64,000 bases of DNA from NCBI GenBank assembly GCA_015060485.1, contig SUYI01000015.1, forward strand, positions 1-64,000, given 5' to 3'. This DNA is from Prevotella sp. (GTDB lineage: Bacteria > Bacteroidota > Bacteroidia > Bacteroidales > Bacteroidaceae). Shown here one piece after another: positions 17,717 to 27,132 of this stretch (position 1 is the first letter of the stretch; each line of letters begins with the position of its first letter). The position numbers were made by a program, and so were the translations under genes. Below the pieces are notes generated by a model that ran no database searches, was not told the origin of the DNA, and saw only the letters and a program-made list of their open reading frames with translations.

Positions 17717-19273
17717 ATGGAAAACAAAGCGTATTTCTTTGCTGTCGACCTGGGTGCTACCAGTGGACGCACTATTATTGGCAGTATAGCCGACGGACGA
17801 CTGGAACAGGAGGAAATTACCCGTTTCCCCAACAATCTGATAGAAACGGGAGGACATTTCTATTGGGACATCTATGCCCTGTATTTCGAGATGATTCGTG
17901 GACTGAAGGAGGTGGCCCGTCGCGGACTGACCATAACTTCTATCGGTATTGACACGTGGGGCGTCGACTTCGTGTTTGTTGGCGATGATGGCGCTATTCT
18001 GCGCAATCCGATGGCCTATCGCGATCCGCATACCTTCGAGGCGATGGACGACTATCTGTGTCACATCGTTCAGCGACGTGAAGTCTACGACATCACGGGA
18101 ATTCAGTTTATGAACTTCAACTCGCTGTTCCAACTGTATGCCATGCAGAAGGCTGGCAATACAGCCATGAAACATTGTAAGAAAGTGCTCTTTGTGCCTG
18201 ATGCCTTGAGTTGGATGCTGACGGGAGAGGCTGTCTGCGAATATACCATCGCCTCGACGTCGCAGATGCTCGATCCACGTACTGGCGACCTTTCTGAGAG
18301 ACTGATAGAGAGTGTTGGTCTGACGCGTGGGCATTTCGGACGTATGGTACAACCAGACACGCAGATTGGCGTGCTGACGGAGGAAGTTCAGAAGATGACC
18401 GGTCTGGGTCCAGTACCTGTGATTGCTGTCGCCGGACACGATACAGGCGCCGCTGTGGCTGCCGTGCCTGCCAAGAACGAACGGTTTGCCTATCTTTCGA
18501 GCGGTACGTGGAGTCTGATGGGTATCGAGACGAAGGAGGCGATTATCAACGACCGTTCTTATGAGTTGAACTTCACCAACGAGGGTGGCATCGAGGGAAC
18601 GACTCGCTTCCTGAAAAACATCTGTGGCATGTGGCTTTACGAGCGTTGTCGTAAGGAATTCAAAGACTCAACGGGGGAACCGTTGACCGCGAGCCATCAG
18701 GAACTGCAGGGGTCGGCCATGCAGGTCGAGGCGTTCCGTTCCATCATCAATCCCGACGATGCGGCTTTTGCCAATCCGTCGTCGATGATTGAGGCCATCC
18801 AGCAATATTGCCGTAAGACAGGCCAGGCGGTTCCTGAGACACCTGCCGAGATTTGCCGTTGTATCTTCGACTCGCTGGCCTTGCGCTATAAGCAGGTGTT
18901 CGGGTGGTTGAAGGAGTTTTATCTCTCGACGGCAAAACCGTCGAGCACAGTGGGAGACCCGACCGCAAAACCGTCGAGCACAGAACCTGTCGCTGCACTC
19001 AACGTGTTGCATGTCATTGGCGGCGGTTCGTTGAACAGGTATCTGAACCAGTTTACGGCCGATGCCTTGGGTGTTGAGGTGCTCGCCGGTCCGCAGGAGT
19101 GTACCGCCATCGGTAACATCATGTTGCAGGCGAAGGCCATGGGACTGGTGAAGGACGTCTGGGAGATGCGTGCTATCATTGCTGCCAGTGTCGACATGGT
19201 GGCTTACCATCCGTCTGACAATAAGGCCGCATGGGACGAGGCCTACGACAAATACCTCGAAATAACGAAATAG
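17717..19273 (+). CDS. rhaB: Rhamnulokinase
   Basis: A 518-residue FGGY-family sugar kinase that phosphorylates L-rhamnulose to L-rhamnulose 1-phosphate with ATP. N-terminal phosphate-binding motif FAVDLGATSGRTIIG; then GIDTWGVDF, MAYRDPHT, a second ATP site AVAGHDTGAAVAAVP with LSSGTWSLMG, and HVIGGGSLNRYLNQFTADA near the end. All match RhaB better than fuculokinase. Between about residues 405 and 425 it carries a low-complexity insert with two copies of a 19-base sequence (18932-18950 and 18965-18983), the first inside a perfect palindrome. First gene of the rhamnose operon; its last codons form part of an octamer array. Confidence 0.92.
   Translation: MENKAYFFAVDLGATSGRTIIGSIADGRLEQEEITRFPNNLIETGGHFYWDIYALYFEMIRGLKEVARRGLTITSIGIDTWGVDFVFVGDDGAILRNPMAYRDPHTFEAMDDYLCHIVQRREVYDITGIQFMNFNSLFQLYAMQKAGNTAMKHCKKVLFVPDALSWMLTGEAVCEYTIASTSQMLDPRTGDLSERLIESVGLTRGHFGRMVQPDTQIGVLTEEVQKMTGLGPVPVIAVAGHDTGAAVAAVPAKNERFAYLSSGTWSLMGIETKEAIINDRSYELNFTNEGGIEGTTRFLKNICGMWLYERCRKEFKDSTGEPLTASHQELQGSAMQVEAFRSIINPDDAAFANPSSMIEAIQQYCRKTGQAVPETPAEICRCIFDSLALRYKQVFGWLKEFYLSTAKPSSTVGDPTAKPSSTEPVAALNVLHVIGGGSLNRYLNQFTADALGVEVLAGPQECTAIGNIMLQAKAMGLVKDVWEMRAIIAASVDMVAYHPSDNKAAWDEAYDKYLEITK
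18925..18983. repeat. In-frame palindrome and 33-base duplicate inside rhaB
   Basis: CTCGACGG and CCGTCGAG form perfect 8-base arms (18925-18932, 18938-18945). A 19-base sequence starting at 18932 recurs exactly at 18965, a 33-base period (11 codons), adding T-A-K-P-S-S-T twice to the protein. Confidence 0.8.
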
Positions 19274-19306
19274 CGTTATCACGTAATAACGAAATGTTGA
19301 AATAAC
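19259..19306. repeat. 6 x 8-base degenerate array, rhaB end to isomerase
   Basis: Units GAAATAAC, GAAATAGC, GTTATCAC, GTAATAAC, GAAATGTT and GAAATAAC. The first two include the last codons and stop of rhaB; the array ends 22 bases before the next ATG. Confidence 0.65.
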
Positions 19307-19328
19307 AAATCATAAAATAATAACAATT

Positions 19329-20759
19329 ATGGCAAAACCATTAGTAGAAACCAAAGCAAAGGTAGGTGTCTTCAGTATCGCACTGCAAGCTTACCTGCCA
19401 CAGTTCCCTCAGCTCGTTCCTGAGTTCGAGGCACAGTATGAAGCATTCAAGAAGACGCTGCCCGACACCATTGAAATCATCGACGGCGGCATGGTGACCA
19501 CCAAGGAACAGTCGATGCAGGCCGGCGATAAGTTCCGTGCGGCTGACGTTGACCTGGTCATCCTGCAGATGCTGACCTATTGCACCTCTTATAATATGTT
19601 GCCTGCCGTTCGCGACCTCGACGTACCCGTTGTCATCGTGAACCTGCAGAAGAAACTGGCTCCAGACTATGCCAAGACCGATATCCCCACCTGGTTGGGT
19701 GAACTCTACGCATGTGGCGCCATCGGAGAAATGGTTGCTGACCTGAATCGTGCCGGCAAGCGTTCGGCCGTGATTACAGGTGTTGTCGAAGGTGGCGACC
19801 CCGGCGTTCAGGCAGAGATTGAGGACTGGTGCCGTGCTGCTCAGGTGCGTCGTCGTTTCCGTGATACCAACATCGCACAGATTGGCCGTCCCTATCCAGG
19901 CATGATGGACCTCTATATTGATGAGACCAACCTCTACCACCGTATGTTTGTCTATACCAAGCAGTTCGACTGGGAGAAGATGTGGGCCATTGCCGACAAC
20001 ATCACCGACGAGGCTGCCATCAAGGCCAAAGCTCAGGACATTCTCGACACCTTTGATATTGAAGGTGGTGGCACCATTGAAAAAGTATGGGATATGGCCA
20101 AGTACGTGGTTGCCTTCGAACAGTGGGTGAAGGATGAGAAGCTGGGCATGATAGCTTCGCACTACGACGGTTTTGCCCAGGGCATTGCCGGCAAGCTCGA
20201 CTCCATGCTGATTCCTGCCTTCTCGATGCTCATCAAGCAGCACACCGCGTGCGCTGTCGAGGGTGACATGAAGGTGGCTATGGCCATGTCGATCTTGAAG
20301 ACTATCTCAGGTACAGGAACTCTTGCAGAGATGTATTCTATTGACTTCCCCAAGGATATTTGTATCATCGGCCACTCTGGCTCGGGCGACTTCGACATCT
20401 CGCAGGCCAAGAAGCCAACCATGAAGATTGTGCCTGTGTTCCACGGCAAGGCAGGTGGCGGCTATCTGACGCAGTTCTATCCTCCCACGGGTCCTGTCAC
20501 GTATCTGGCTATCACGCAGGACAGAAACGGTGTCTTTAAGTTTGTTGTGGCCGAGGGCGTCAATGAGGATGGTCCCATCTTTACCTTCGGCGACACCAAC
20601 ATGCGCACGAAGTTCTCGCTGAGCTGCCGTGAGTTCGTCAACAAGTGGAGTGAGGCTGGTCCTACCCACCACATGGCTGCTGCTGTCGGTCATCACATCG
20701 ACACGATCCTGAAGGTGGCGAAGATTCTGAACATCAGGTGTGACGTTGTCTGCCGGTAA
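19329..20759 (+). CDS. L-fucose/L-arabinose isomerase-family protein, likely the rhamnose isomerase of this operon
   Basis: A 476-residue cytoplasmic isomerase of the L-fucose isomerase/L-arabinose isomerase fold. Seen: N-terminal Rossmann-type half (KVGVFSIALQAYLPQFP, DVDLVILQMLTY), then a metal-site half with CAVEGDMKVAMAM, IIGHSGSGDFDIS and near the end GPTHHMAAAVGHHIDTI, which supply the acidic and His ligands expected for Mn-dependent aldose-ketose isomerases. It is not the classical RhaA TIM-barrel. Being second in an operon with rhamnulokinase and rhamnulose-phosphate aldolase, its probable job is L-rhamnose to L-rhamnulose (inference). It could instead act on another 6-deoxy sugar. 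Confidence 0.8.
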   Translation: MAKPLVETKAKVGVFSIALQAYLPQFPQLVPEFEAQYEAFKKTLPDTIEIIDGGMVTTKEQSMQAGDKFRAADVDLVILQMLTYCTSYNMLPAVRDLDVPVVIVNLQKKLAPDYAKTDIPTWLGELYACGAIGEMVADLNRAGKRSAVITGVVEGGDPGVQAEIEDWCRAAQVRRRFRDTNIAQIGRPYPGMMDLYIDETNLYHRMFVYTKQFDWEKMWAIADNITDEAAIKAKAQDILDTFDIEGGGTIEKVWDMAKYVVAFEQWVKDEKLGMIASHYDGFAQGIAGKLDSMLIPAFSMLIKQHTACAVEGDMKVAMAMSILKTISGTGTLAEMYSIDFPKDICIIGHSGSGDFDISQAKKPTMKIVPVFHGKAGGGYLTQFYPPTGPVTYLAITQDRNGVFKFVVAEGVNEDGPIFTFGDTNMRTKFSLSCREFVNKWSEAGPTHHMAAAVGHHIDTILKVAKILNIRCDVVCR

Positions 20760-20763
20760 CTTC

Positions 20764-20795
20764 GTCCTAACGTCATAACGGTATAACGTAATAAC
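20764..20795. repeat. 4 x 8-base array before MFS gene
   Basis: Units GTCCTAAC, GTCATAAC, GGTATAAC and GTAATAAC fill most of the 50-base gap and end 14 bases before the ATG at 20810. Confidence 0.8.
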
Positions 20796-20809
20796 GAATA
20801 GAATAAAAA

Positions 20810-22144
20810 ATGGCTAATTCTGGTTCTCTGAAGAGCACCATTGCGGTGTCTCTTACCAATTATCTCGATGCTGGTGCTATTGTCGCCGGTGCATCGGGCC
20901 TGACGCTTTGGCAGAACTACCTCGGCTTAAGCGAGGTACACCTGGGCTGGCTCAACTTCATTTCAGCCAACTGTCTGGGCGCTGCCATCGGTGCCATCAT
21001 CGGCGGTTTCCTGGCTGACAAGTATGGTCGTAAGTTCATCTTCACTTACAACCTGCTGGTCTATATGACGGGTGTGCTGCTGGTGATGTTCTCGATGAAT
21101 TTCCCCATGCTGTTGGCTGGATTCCTTGTGACAGGTATATCAGTTGGTGTAGGCGTACCTGCTTCGTGGACCTACATTTCCGAGTCATCAGAGGTGAACA
21201 ATCGTGGTCGCAACATCTGTATCTCACAGATGTCGTGGGGTTTCGGACCGATGTGTATCCTCTTGTTTGGTATGCTTTTTGCCCCTGGCGGCTACCTGTT
21301 CAGCTGGGTCGAGTCGGTGGCTCACCTCTTTGGCGGTGCAGATATGAGTCAGGAGGCTGTCAATGCTTTCTCGTCGCGTATCGTGTTCTTTACCCTATTC
21401 ATTGTGGCGTTCATCGCCTGGAATCTGCAGCGTCAGTTGCAGGAGAGTGCTGAATTTACCGCCCAGAAAGATTCTGCTGAGAAGACTGGTCTCTTGGATA
21501 ATATCAAGGTGCTGTTCTCCAACAAGATTGCCGTACGCACTGTTGTATTCCTCGCCACGATTTATCTGACGTGGAACCTCGTAGCGTCGGTGATGGGATT
21601 CTTCCAGCCCCACATCTATGAAACGGCTGGTGGTGTCTCTAACGAGCAGGCTAACTGGATGAACTGCATTCAATGGTTTATCATCGTGGCTGTGACGTTC
21701 GTCGTATCGAAACTCATCGACAAGACATCGCATAAGGCCATCTATACCTTCGGACTCCTCGTGGCTATTGCTGCTTGGCTGGTCATCGTCACCATTGGTG
21801 TCAATGGTATGGTGGGTCTGTGGCTTTTCGCTATTCTATGGGGTGTGCAGGGCGGTTCGTCGCCACAGATCTTCTATGCGCTGTGGGGTTCTGAGTTGTT
21901 CCCTGCCAAGTTCCGTGCTGGTGCCCAGGGCCTGATGTTCTTCATCGTTCGTGGTCTGTCGGCAGTCTGGGGCCTGATCTTTACCTATATTTATGGTGAG
22001 AATGGTGAGGGTTTCACCATCGCTGCCTTCTGCATGATTGCTCTTTTGGCCATCTCCCTTATTGTAGGCTTCCTCGGAGTTCCCAATACCCGTGGCCGTG
22101 CGCTGGAGGATATCACCAAGGAGAGATACGGAGAGAATTATTAA
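20810..22144 (+). CDS. MFS sugar transporter, likely L-rhamnose importer
   Basis: A 444-residue inner-membrane protein with about 12 hydrophobic segments. The loop 2-3 motif GGFLADKYGRKFIF is the major facilitator A-motif, and a second copy-like loop is SKLIDKTSHKA. The family resembles sugar porter/metabolite:proton symporters. Third gene in the rhamnose operon, so it most likely takes up L-rhamnose (or another monosaccharide released by the pectin enzymes) with protons. It is not a homologue by eye of the DMT-type RhaT of E. coli. Substrate is inference from context. Confidence 0.85.
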   Translation: MANSGSLKSTIAVSLTNYLDAGAIVAGASGLTLWQNYLGLSEVHLGWLNFISANCLGAAIGAIIGGFLADKYGRKFIFTYNLLVYMTGVLLVMFSMNFPMLLAGFLVTGISVGVGVPASWTYISESSEVNNRGRNICISQMSWGFGPMCILLFGMLFAPGGYLFSWVESVAHLFGGADMSQEAVNAFSSRIVFFTLFIVAFIAWNLQRQLQESAEFTAQKDSAEKTGLLDNIKVLFSNKIAVRTVVFLATIYLTWNLVASVMGFFQPHIYETAGGVSNEQANWMNCIQWFIIVAVTFVVSKLIDKTSHKAIYTFGLLVAIAAWLVIVTIGVNGMVGLWLFAILWGVQGGSSPQIFYALWGSELFPAKFRAGAQGLMFFIVRGLSAVWGLIFTYIYGENGEGFTIAAFCMIALLAISLIVGFLGVPNTRGRALEDITKERYGENY

Positions 22145-22164
22145 TTAAGAGTTAAGAATTAAGA
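22144..22164. repeat. 3 x 7-base array before rhaD
   Basis: ATTAAGA, GTTAAGA, ATTAAGA just after the MFS stop and 4 bases before the rhaD ATG at 22169. Confidence 0.65.
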
Positions 22165-22168
22165 AAGA

Positions 22169-22990
22169 ATGAAAAGTATATTAGAAGGCCGCGAGGAGTT
22201 GAAGGCGGTTATTGATCAGATTGCAGAGGTCACTGGTTACCTCTGGCAAAAAGGCTGGGCTGAGCGTAACGGTGGAAATATCACCGTCAACGTTACCGAG
22301 TTTATGGACGATGAGTGTAAGGCTATGAAGGCCATTTCGGAAGTCAAGCAGATTGGCATGGTACTGCCCCAGCTGAAGGGAAAGTATTTTTATTGTAAAG
22401 GTACGGGCAAGCGTATGCGCGACCTGGCTAAGGAACCCATGCAGAATGGCTCTATCATCCGTATCCTCGACGACTGCGCTTCTTACGAGGTCATTGCCGA
22501 CGAGAACGTGGTGCCTACCTCAGAGTTGCCTACCCATCTGGCTCTGCAGAACTATCTGCTCGAGACCGGATCGTGCTATAAGGCTACTCTGCACACGCAT
22601 CCCATCGAGTTGGTGGCTATGAGTCATATTCAGCGTTTCCTGAAGGGTGACGAGATGACTCGCGTGCTGTGGTCGATGATTCCTGAGACGTTGGCTTTTG
22701 CTCCTCTGGGTATCGGCATCGTGCCTTACGCTCTGCCTTCATCGGTAGCACTCGCTGAGGCTACGCTGGAGCAGATCAAGAGCCACGATGTGGTGATGTG
22801 GGAGAAGCATGGTACTGTGGCTGTGGGAACAGACATCATGGATGCCTTCGACCAGACCGACGTACTGTGCAAAGCTGCCAATATCTACATGTGTGCCCGT
22901 GCCATGGGCAGCGAGCCCGATGGCATGACCGCCGAGCAGATGAAGGAGGTGCAGGATGTCTTCAACCTGCCGAAGAAACGCCCCTGTTAA
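22169..22990 (+). CDS. rhaD: L-rhamnulose-1-phosphate aldolase
   Basis: A 273-residue class II aldolase (E. coli RhaD is about the same length). It splits rhamnulose 1-phosphate into dihydroxyacetone phosphate and L-lactaldehyde using zinc. Seen: GWAERNGGNITVNV at the N-terminus (phosphate-binding loop of the aldolase II/AraD family), PTSELPTHLALQNYLL, the zinc-binding ATLHTHPIELVAMSH and a third His in MWEKHGTVAVG. Last gene of the operon; a terminator follows at 23009-23041. Confidence 0.93.
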   Translation: MKSILEGREELKAVIDQIAEVTGYLWQKGWAERNGGNITVNVTEFMDDECKAMKAISEVKQIGMVLPQLKGKYFYCKGTGKRMRDLAKEPMQNGSIIRILDDCASYEVIADENVVPTSELPTHLALQNYLLETGSCYKATLHTHPIELVAMSHIQRFLKGDEMTRVLWSMIPETLAFAPLGIGIVPYALPSSVALAEATLEQIKSHDVVMWEKHGTVAVGTDIMDAFDQTDVLCKAANIYMCARAMGSEPDGMTAEQMKEVQDVFNLPKKRPC

Positions 22991-23008
22991 TTCAGCGGTT
23001 ATTCAGAA

Positions 23009-23041
23009 AAAGCCCTCAACTCTTTCAGAGCTGGGGGCTTT
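23009..23041. terminator. Bidirectional terminator after rhaD
   Basis: AAAGCCCTCAACTCT pairs with AGAGCTGGGGGCTTT around TTC, with one wobble and one mismatch. It is flanked by A- and T-runs and lies between the convergent rhaD and deacetylase genes. Confidence 0.8.
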
Positions 23042-23063
23042 CCTTATGTTTGTCAGTCTGGGG

Positions 23064-23675
23064 CTATTCGAAAATCTTGAACGCATAGCCTTCTTTCTTG
23101 AGCCATTCGATGGCTTGGGGTAGGGCAGTCCTAAGTTTCTCAATACTCTTCAGCGAGTCGTGGAAAGTAATGATGCTGCCATTGCGGGCATAGCGCTTCA
23201 CGTTGTTCAACACGTCGTCTGCCGTCATCCATTTAGAGTAGTCGCGCGTCACAAGGTCCCACATGACGATGCGGAACTTACGCGACAGCCAGGCATATTG
23301 GCCTATGCGCATCCAACCATGAGGAGGACGTACCAAATCGGTGTGCAGATAGGCATTAGCCTTTTCGACATTATAGCTATACTCTTTGATGGTATGGCTG
23401 AAACCGCCGATGTGGTTATGCGTATGATTACCGATGCGATGTCCCTCGTTGATTACGCGCTGGTGCAGCTCAGGGTACTTGCGCGCATTGTCGCCCACCA
23501 TAAAAAAGGTGGCCTTGACGCCGTACTCCTTCAGCACGTCGAGAATCCACGGTGTCGCCTCAGGTATGGGGCCGTCATCGAAGGTCAGATAGACGGCCTT
23601 CTCCTGACGGTCCATACGCCACAGCGCATTAGGATATATCCAGCGTAGCCAGATGGAGGGTTGTTCGATAATCAT
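23064..23675 (-). CDS. Polysaccharide deacetylase (NodB domain)
   Basis: A 203-residue carbohydrate esterase 4 protein that removes N- or O-acetyl groups from glycans. NodB motifs are visible: motif 1 VYLTFDDGP with the catalytic Asp and metal Asp, motif 2 HRIGNHTHNH (metal His pair), motif 3 RPPHGW and a late ITFHDS. No signal peptide is evident, so it may act in the cytoplasm or carry an uncleaved N-terminus (MIIEQPSIWLRWIYP). It follows the DUF2723 gene by 27 bases, a gap filled by heptamer repeats. Substrate unknown. Confidence 0.88.
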   Translation of the reverse strand: MIIEQPSIWLRWIYPNALWRMDRQEKAVYLTFDDGPIPEATPWILDVLKEYGVKATFFMVGDNARKYPELHQRVINEGHRIGNHTHNHIGGFSHTIKEYSYNVEKANAYLHTDLVRPPHGWMRIGQYAWLSRKFRIVMWDLVTRDYSKWMTADDVLNNVKRYARNGSIITFHDSLKSIEKLRTALPQAIEWLKKEGYAFKIFE

Positions 23676-23701
23676 TTACCAATAACCGTTAACCAATAAC
23701 C
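23674..23701. repeat. 4 x 7-base array before deacetylase start
   Basis: On the minus strand: GGTTATT, GGTTAAC, GGTTATT, GGTAAAT, where the last unit overlaps the ATG at 23675-23673. Confidence 0.75.
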
Positions 23702-23702
23702 A

Positions 23703-26700
23703 TTAGAATCCCAGATTACCGCCTTTCTGCTGGTATACTGCAGCCATCTCGCCCAGCTCTTTCATGTGGCTGTCGGCCCATTTCTGGTCGAAGCCGTCTA
23801 CCAGTGCGATGAGTTGCTGCATGATATACATCTGGATGGCACAGTCGTTGGCCGAGGCCTCGAAGTGGTAGCCGTTCAGCGTGCAGTACCATTTCATATA
23901 CTGGCTGCTGGTCTTCCATAGGTCGTTGACGAGCACCATGGCTTCTTTGTTGTTGCCCAACATGACCCAGGCACGAGCCATATCGAGCGATCCTGATGCG
24001 TAGTTGTTGGGTACGTTATACGACGGAATCTGCTTGGCAGTATAGCGCAATACCTCTTCGGCCTTCTTGTCCTCACCCTCGTTGATGAGTTCCAGTGCCA
24101 GCTTGGCCATGATGCGACGATGGGTGTAGCACATGCGCATCACCGTCTCGTCCAGATAGATACCCTGCTGGTCGATGCCTCCGAACTTGAAGCGGTGCAT
24201 GATGTTGTCGTACGTGCGCTTGGTGTCGAAGTTCTTCACGCCTTCAATGTTCTTTCCGTCATTGCTGGTGGTGAACGGAGAGATGCGGTACACCAGACCT
24301 TCGGTAATGGTGTTGTCACCCAGATTGATGTAGTTGTCCTCACCCACTGATACGGCCACATAGATGGGACGCACCCAGTTACATTCGGCGAGCATCTCCA
24401 GGATCATCAGGTCGCCCTTGTACAAAGCATGCTTGCCGGCCAGCGAGATGACCATCTTGTCGGGGATAGAGTCTGAAGCCATCATCATGCCGCTCTTACG
24501 GACAGCGTCCTTGTCGATGGTCATGTAGATGGTATCGGTAGGAATGACGTGCAGATCCTTGTTCGTCGAGCGTACCCAGTATTTCAGAATGTTCTTCAGC
24601 TCGAAAGGATCGTCGCCAAACTGCTCGCGAGCCTGCTCCGGATTCTCACGATAGTGCTCCAGCACAGCCTCCTTCATGGCAGGCTCCACGGTCACATATT
24701 CGTTGGTTCCGGCACAATATTCAATACGTTCCCACGAAATGGGCACAGAAGGCGAGTCGTAAGCCGGACGGCGCATCTGGTCGATATACCAGTCTGTCTG
24801 CAGATATGACAGGTTGCACACGCGGGCGTCGGTGCGCACGCCTTCCACATCCTGATTATACCACAGGGGGAAGGTGTCGTTATCGCCGTTGGTATAGATG
24901 ATTGGATTGCCCTCCTGTTGCAGCGACATCAGATAGTTCTGTCCGAAGTCGCGACAGGTGTAGCGTCCACTGCGGTCATGGTCATCCCACGTTTGCGAAG
25001 CCATCTGGATAGGGATGAGTAGGGTGATTAGGGATATTAGGGAAGCTAGAACGACAGGATTCACTTTCTTCAACTTTTCCCTGATCAGTTCGATGATGGC
25101 GGCTACACCCATGCCACACCAGATGGCAAAGGCATAGAACGAGCCCGCATAGGCATAGTCGCGTTCACGTGGTTGTGAAGGTGTCTGGTTCAGGTAGATG
25201 ACGATGGCCAGACCGGTCATGAAGAACAGGAAGAATACCACCCAGAACTGACGGATACCCGTCTGGTCCTTGGCGTTGTTGAAGTGCTTGGCCAGCGACT
25301 GCCAGAACAGTCCGATGAGTCCGAGAATCAGTGGCAGGCAGTAGAACACGTTGTGCCCCTTGTTCTCCTTCAGCTCGTCAGGCAGCCAGTCCTGATTTCC
25401 CAGACGCCAGTTGTCAAGCCAGCTGAAACCACTGAGCCAGTTGCCGTGCTCGGGTTCACCGTTGCCTTGGATGTCGTTCTGACGACCTGCGAAGTTCCAC
25501 ATAAAGTAGCGCCAGTACATGAAATTACACTGGTAGCTGATGAAGAATCGCAGGTTTTCGAACTGTGACGGCACCTTGACGGTGACGCTTTCGCCGCAGC
25601 GGTCGAACACCTCTTCGTGTCCATCTACGCCGCCCATCCAACTCTCGTACTGTGCACGATGTGCAGAACTGTACATACGTGGGAATAACATGTTCTGGGC
25701 ATATTTGTATTCGTCCTTGGTGCGTACTACGAAGTATTCGTCCTTCTCGTCGGGTGAAGCCTTTTCCTTGCGCTGCCAGACAGGGTCGCCTGTTGTCATG
25801 ACAGGTTTGCAGTAGTTGCCGTCCTGTTCCAGTGCCACCTGTGAGGTGTAGGCCTGTCCGTAGAACAGCGGACGCTGTCCGTACTGTTCACGACCCAGAT
25901 ATTCACCCAGGGTGAAGATATCCTCTGGCGAGTTCTGGTCCATGGGAGGATTTGCGGCCGAACGGATGACAATCAATGCATACGACGAATAGCCGATCAT
26001 CAGCATCAGCATACAGAGCAGCGAGGTGTTCTTGATGCGCGCTGTGACGAGTGCTTTGCCTTGTTTCTTGTAGCTGAGCACGAACCACATCACAGCCAAC
26101 ACGACGACACCGATGATAACCGACATCCAGCCATGTCCGTAGAACGGAATACCCAACATGGCGACAGCCAGCAGGAAGGCAATGTTCTGACGCTTTTCGT
26201 TTTGGTCGCGCAAGGTCTCGTAGATGGCCCAGATAATGATGCCGATGAGCAGAAAGATGTATACAATCTCGCCCGTGTTGAACGGCATGCCAAGCATGTT
26301 GACGAACAACAGTTCGAACCATCCGCCCACCTGCACGATGCCTGGAACGACACCATAGAGCACAGCAGCCAGGATTACCATCGAGATAAACAATGCGATG
26401 AGACTTCCCTTCAGGTCACGCTTGGGATCGTCGGTGGGGAACTTGCGGTAGTAGTACACCAGTACGATAGCCGGCAGACATAGCAGGTTCAGCAGGTGTA
26501 CACCAATCGAGAGGCCCGTCATATACATAATCAGTACCAACCAGCGGTCGGCATGGGGCTGATCTGCCTGGTCTTCCCATTTCAGAATCAACCAGAATAC
26601 CACTGCGGTAAATGCCGACGAATAGGCATATACCTCGCCCTCGACTGCCGAGAACCAGAAAGTGTCGCTGAACGTATAGATCAGTGCGCCCACCATGGCC

Positions 26701-27092
26701 GATGCTTCAATGGCAATGATCTTGCTGAGGCCCAGCTCTGCCAGTGTGGTCGACCTGAAGAAGTCCTCTTGCCTGATTAATAGGCGCCGCACCAGGTGCG
26801 AAATCGTCCAAAACAAGAACAGGATGGTGGCTGCCGAAAGCAGTGCACTCATCATGTTCACCATATAGGCCACTTGGCTGGGGTCGCTGGCAAACTGCGA
26901 GAACAGATTGGCTGTCAGCATGAAGAATGGTGCCCCAGGGGGATGCCCGATTTCCAGTTTGTAACCTGTAGAGATAAATTCCGGACAGTCCCAGAACGAG
27001 GCCGTCGGTTCGATAGTAGAACAATATACGAAAGCAGCAATAGCAAAAGCCAGCCAGCCCAAGATATTGTCCACGAGTCTGAATTGTTTCAT
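23703..27092 (-). CDS. DUF2723/GT117-type membrane protein (protein O-mannosyltransferase-like)
   Basis: A 1129-residue multi-spanning membrane protein. It begins MKQFRLVDNILGWLAF and has the DUF2723 signature early: YCSTIEPTASFWDCPEFISTGYKLEIGHPPGAPFF, including the W-D-x-x-E/F-I and G-H-P-P-G-A-P motifs. About 12 hydrophobic segments span residues 10-720, then a soluble C-terminal part with helical TPR-like segments (KKAEEVLRYTAKQIPSY, WVMLGNNKEAMVLVNDLW). DUF2723 proteins are grouped with human TMEM260 in family GT117, a GT-C glycosyltransferase acting on exported proteins; the bacterial acceptor is not known to me. Promoter at 27117-27124. Confidence 0.88.
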   Translation of the reverse strand: MKQFRLVDNILGWLAFAIAAFVYCSTIEPTASFWDCPEFISTGYKLEIGHPPGAPFFMLTANLFSQFASDPSQVAYMVNMMSALLSAATILFLFWTISHLVRRLLIRQEDFFRSTTLAELGLSKIIAIEASAMVGALIYTFSDTFWFSAVEGEVYAYSSAFTAVVFWLILKWEDQADQPHADRWLVLIMYMTGLSIGVHLLNLLCLPAIVLVYYYRKFPTDDPKRDLKGSLIALFISMVILAAVLYGVVPGIVQVGGWFELLFVNMLGMPFNTGEIVYIFLLIGIIIWAIYETLRDQNEKRQNIAFLLAVAMLGIPFYGHGWMSVIIGVVVLAVMWFVLSYKKQGKALVTARIKNTSLLCMLMLMIGYSSYALIVIRSAANPPMDQNSPEDIFTLGEYLGREQYGQRPLFYGQAYTSQVALEQDGNYCKPVMTTGDPVWQRKEKASPDEKDEYFVVRTKDEYKYAQNMLFPRMYSSAHRAQYESWMGGVDGHEEVFDRCGESVTVKVPSQFENLRFFISYQCNFMYWRYFMWNFAGRQNDIQGNGEPEHGNWLSGFSWLDNWRLGNQDWLPDELKENKGHNVFYCLPLILGLIGLFWQSLAKHFNNAKDQTGIRQFWVVFFLFFMTGLAIVIYLNQTPSQPRERDYAYAGSFYAFAIWCGMGVAAIIELIREKLKKVNPVVLASLISLITLLIPIQMASQTWDDHDRSGRYTCRDFGQNYLMSLQQEGNPIIYTNGDNDTFPLWYNQDVEGVRTDARVCNLSYLQTDWYIDQMRRPAYDSPSVPISWERIEYCAGTNEYVTVEPAMKEAVLEHYRENPEQAREQFGDDPFELKNILKYWVRSTNKDLHVIPTDTIYMTIDKDAVRKSGMMMASDSIPDKMVISLAGKHALYKGDLMILEMLAECNWVRPIYVAVSVGEDNYINLGDNTITEGLVYRISPFTTSNDGKNIEGVKNFDTKRTYDNIMHRFKFGGIDQQGIYLDETVMRMCYTHRRIMAKLALELINEGEDKKAEEVLRYTAKQIPSYNVPNNYASGSLDMARAWVMLGNNKEAMVLVNDLWKTSSQYMKWYCTLNGYHFEASANDCAIQMYIMQQLIALVDGFDQKWADSHMKELGEMAAVYQQKGGNLGF

Positions 27093-27116
27093 TGTCGTTG
27101 TTTATGAATTATCGTG

Positions 27117-27124
27117 CAAAGGTA
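27117..27124 (-). promoter_or_regulatory. -7 box of DUF2723 gene
   Basis: TACCTTTG on the minus strand, 24 bases before the ATG at 27092. Confidence 0.65.
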
Positions 27125-27132
27125 CTTTATTT

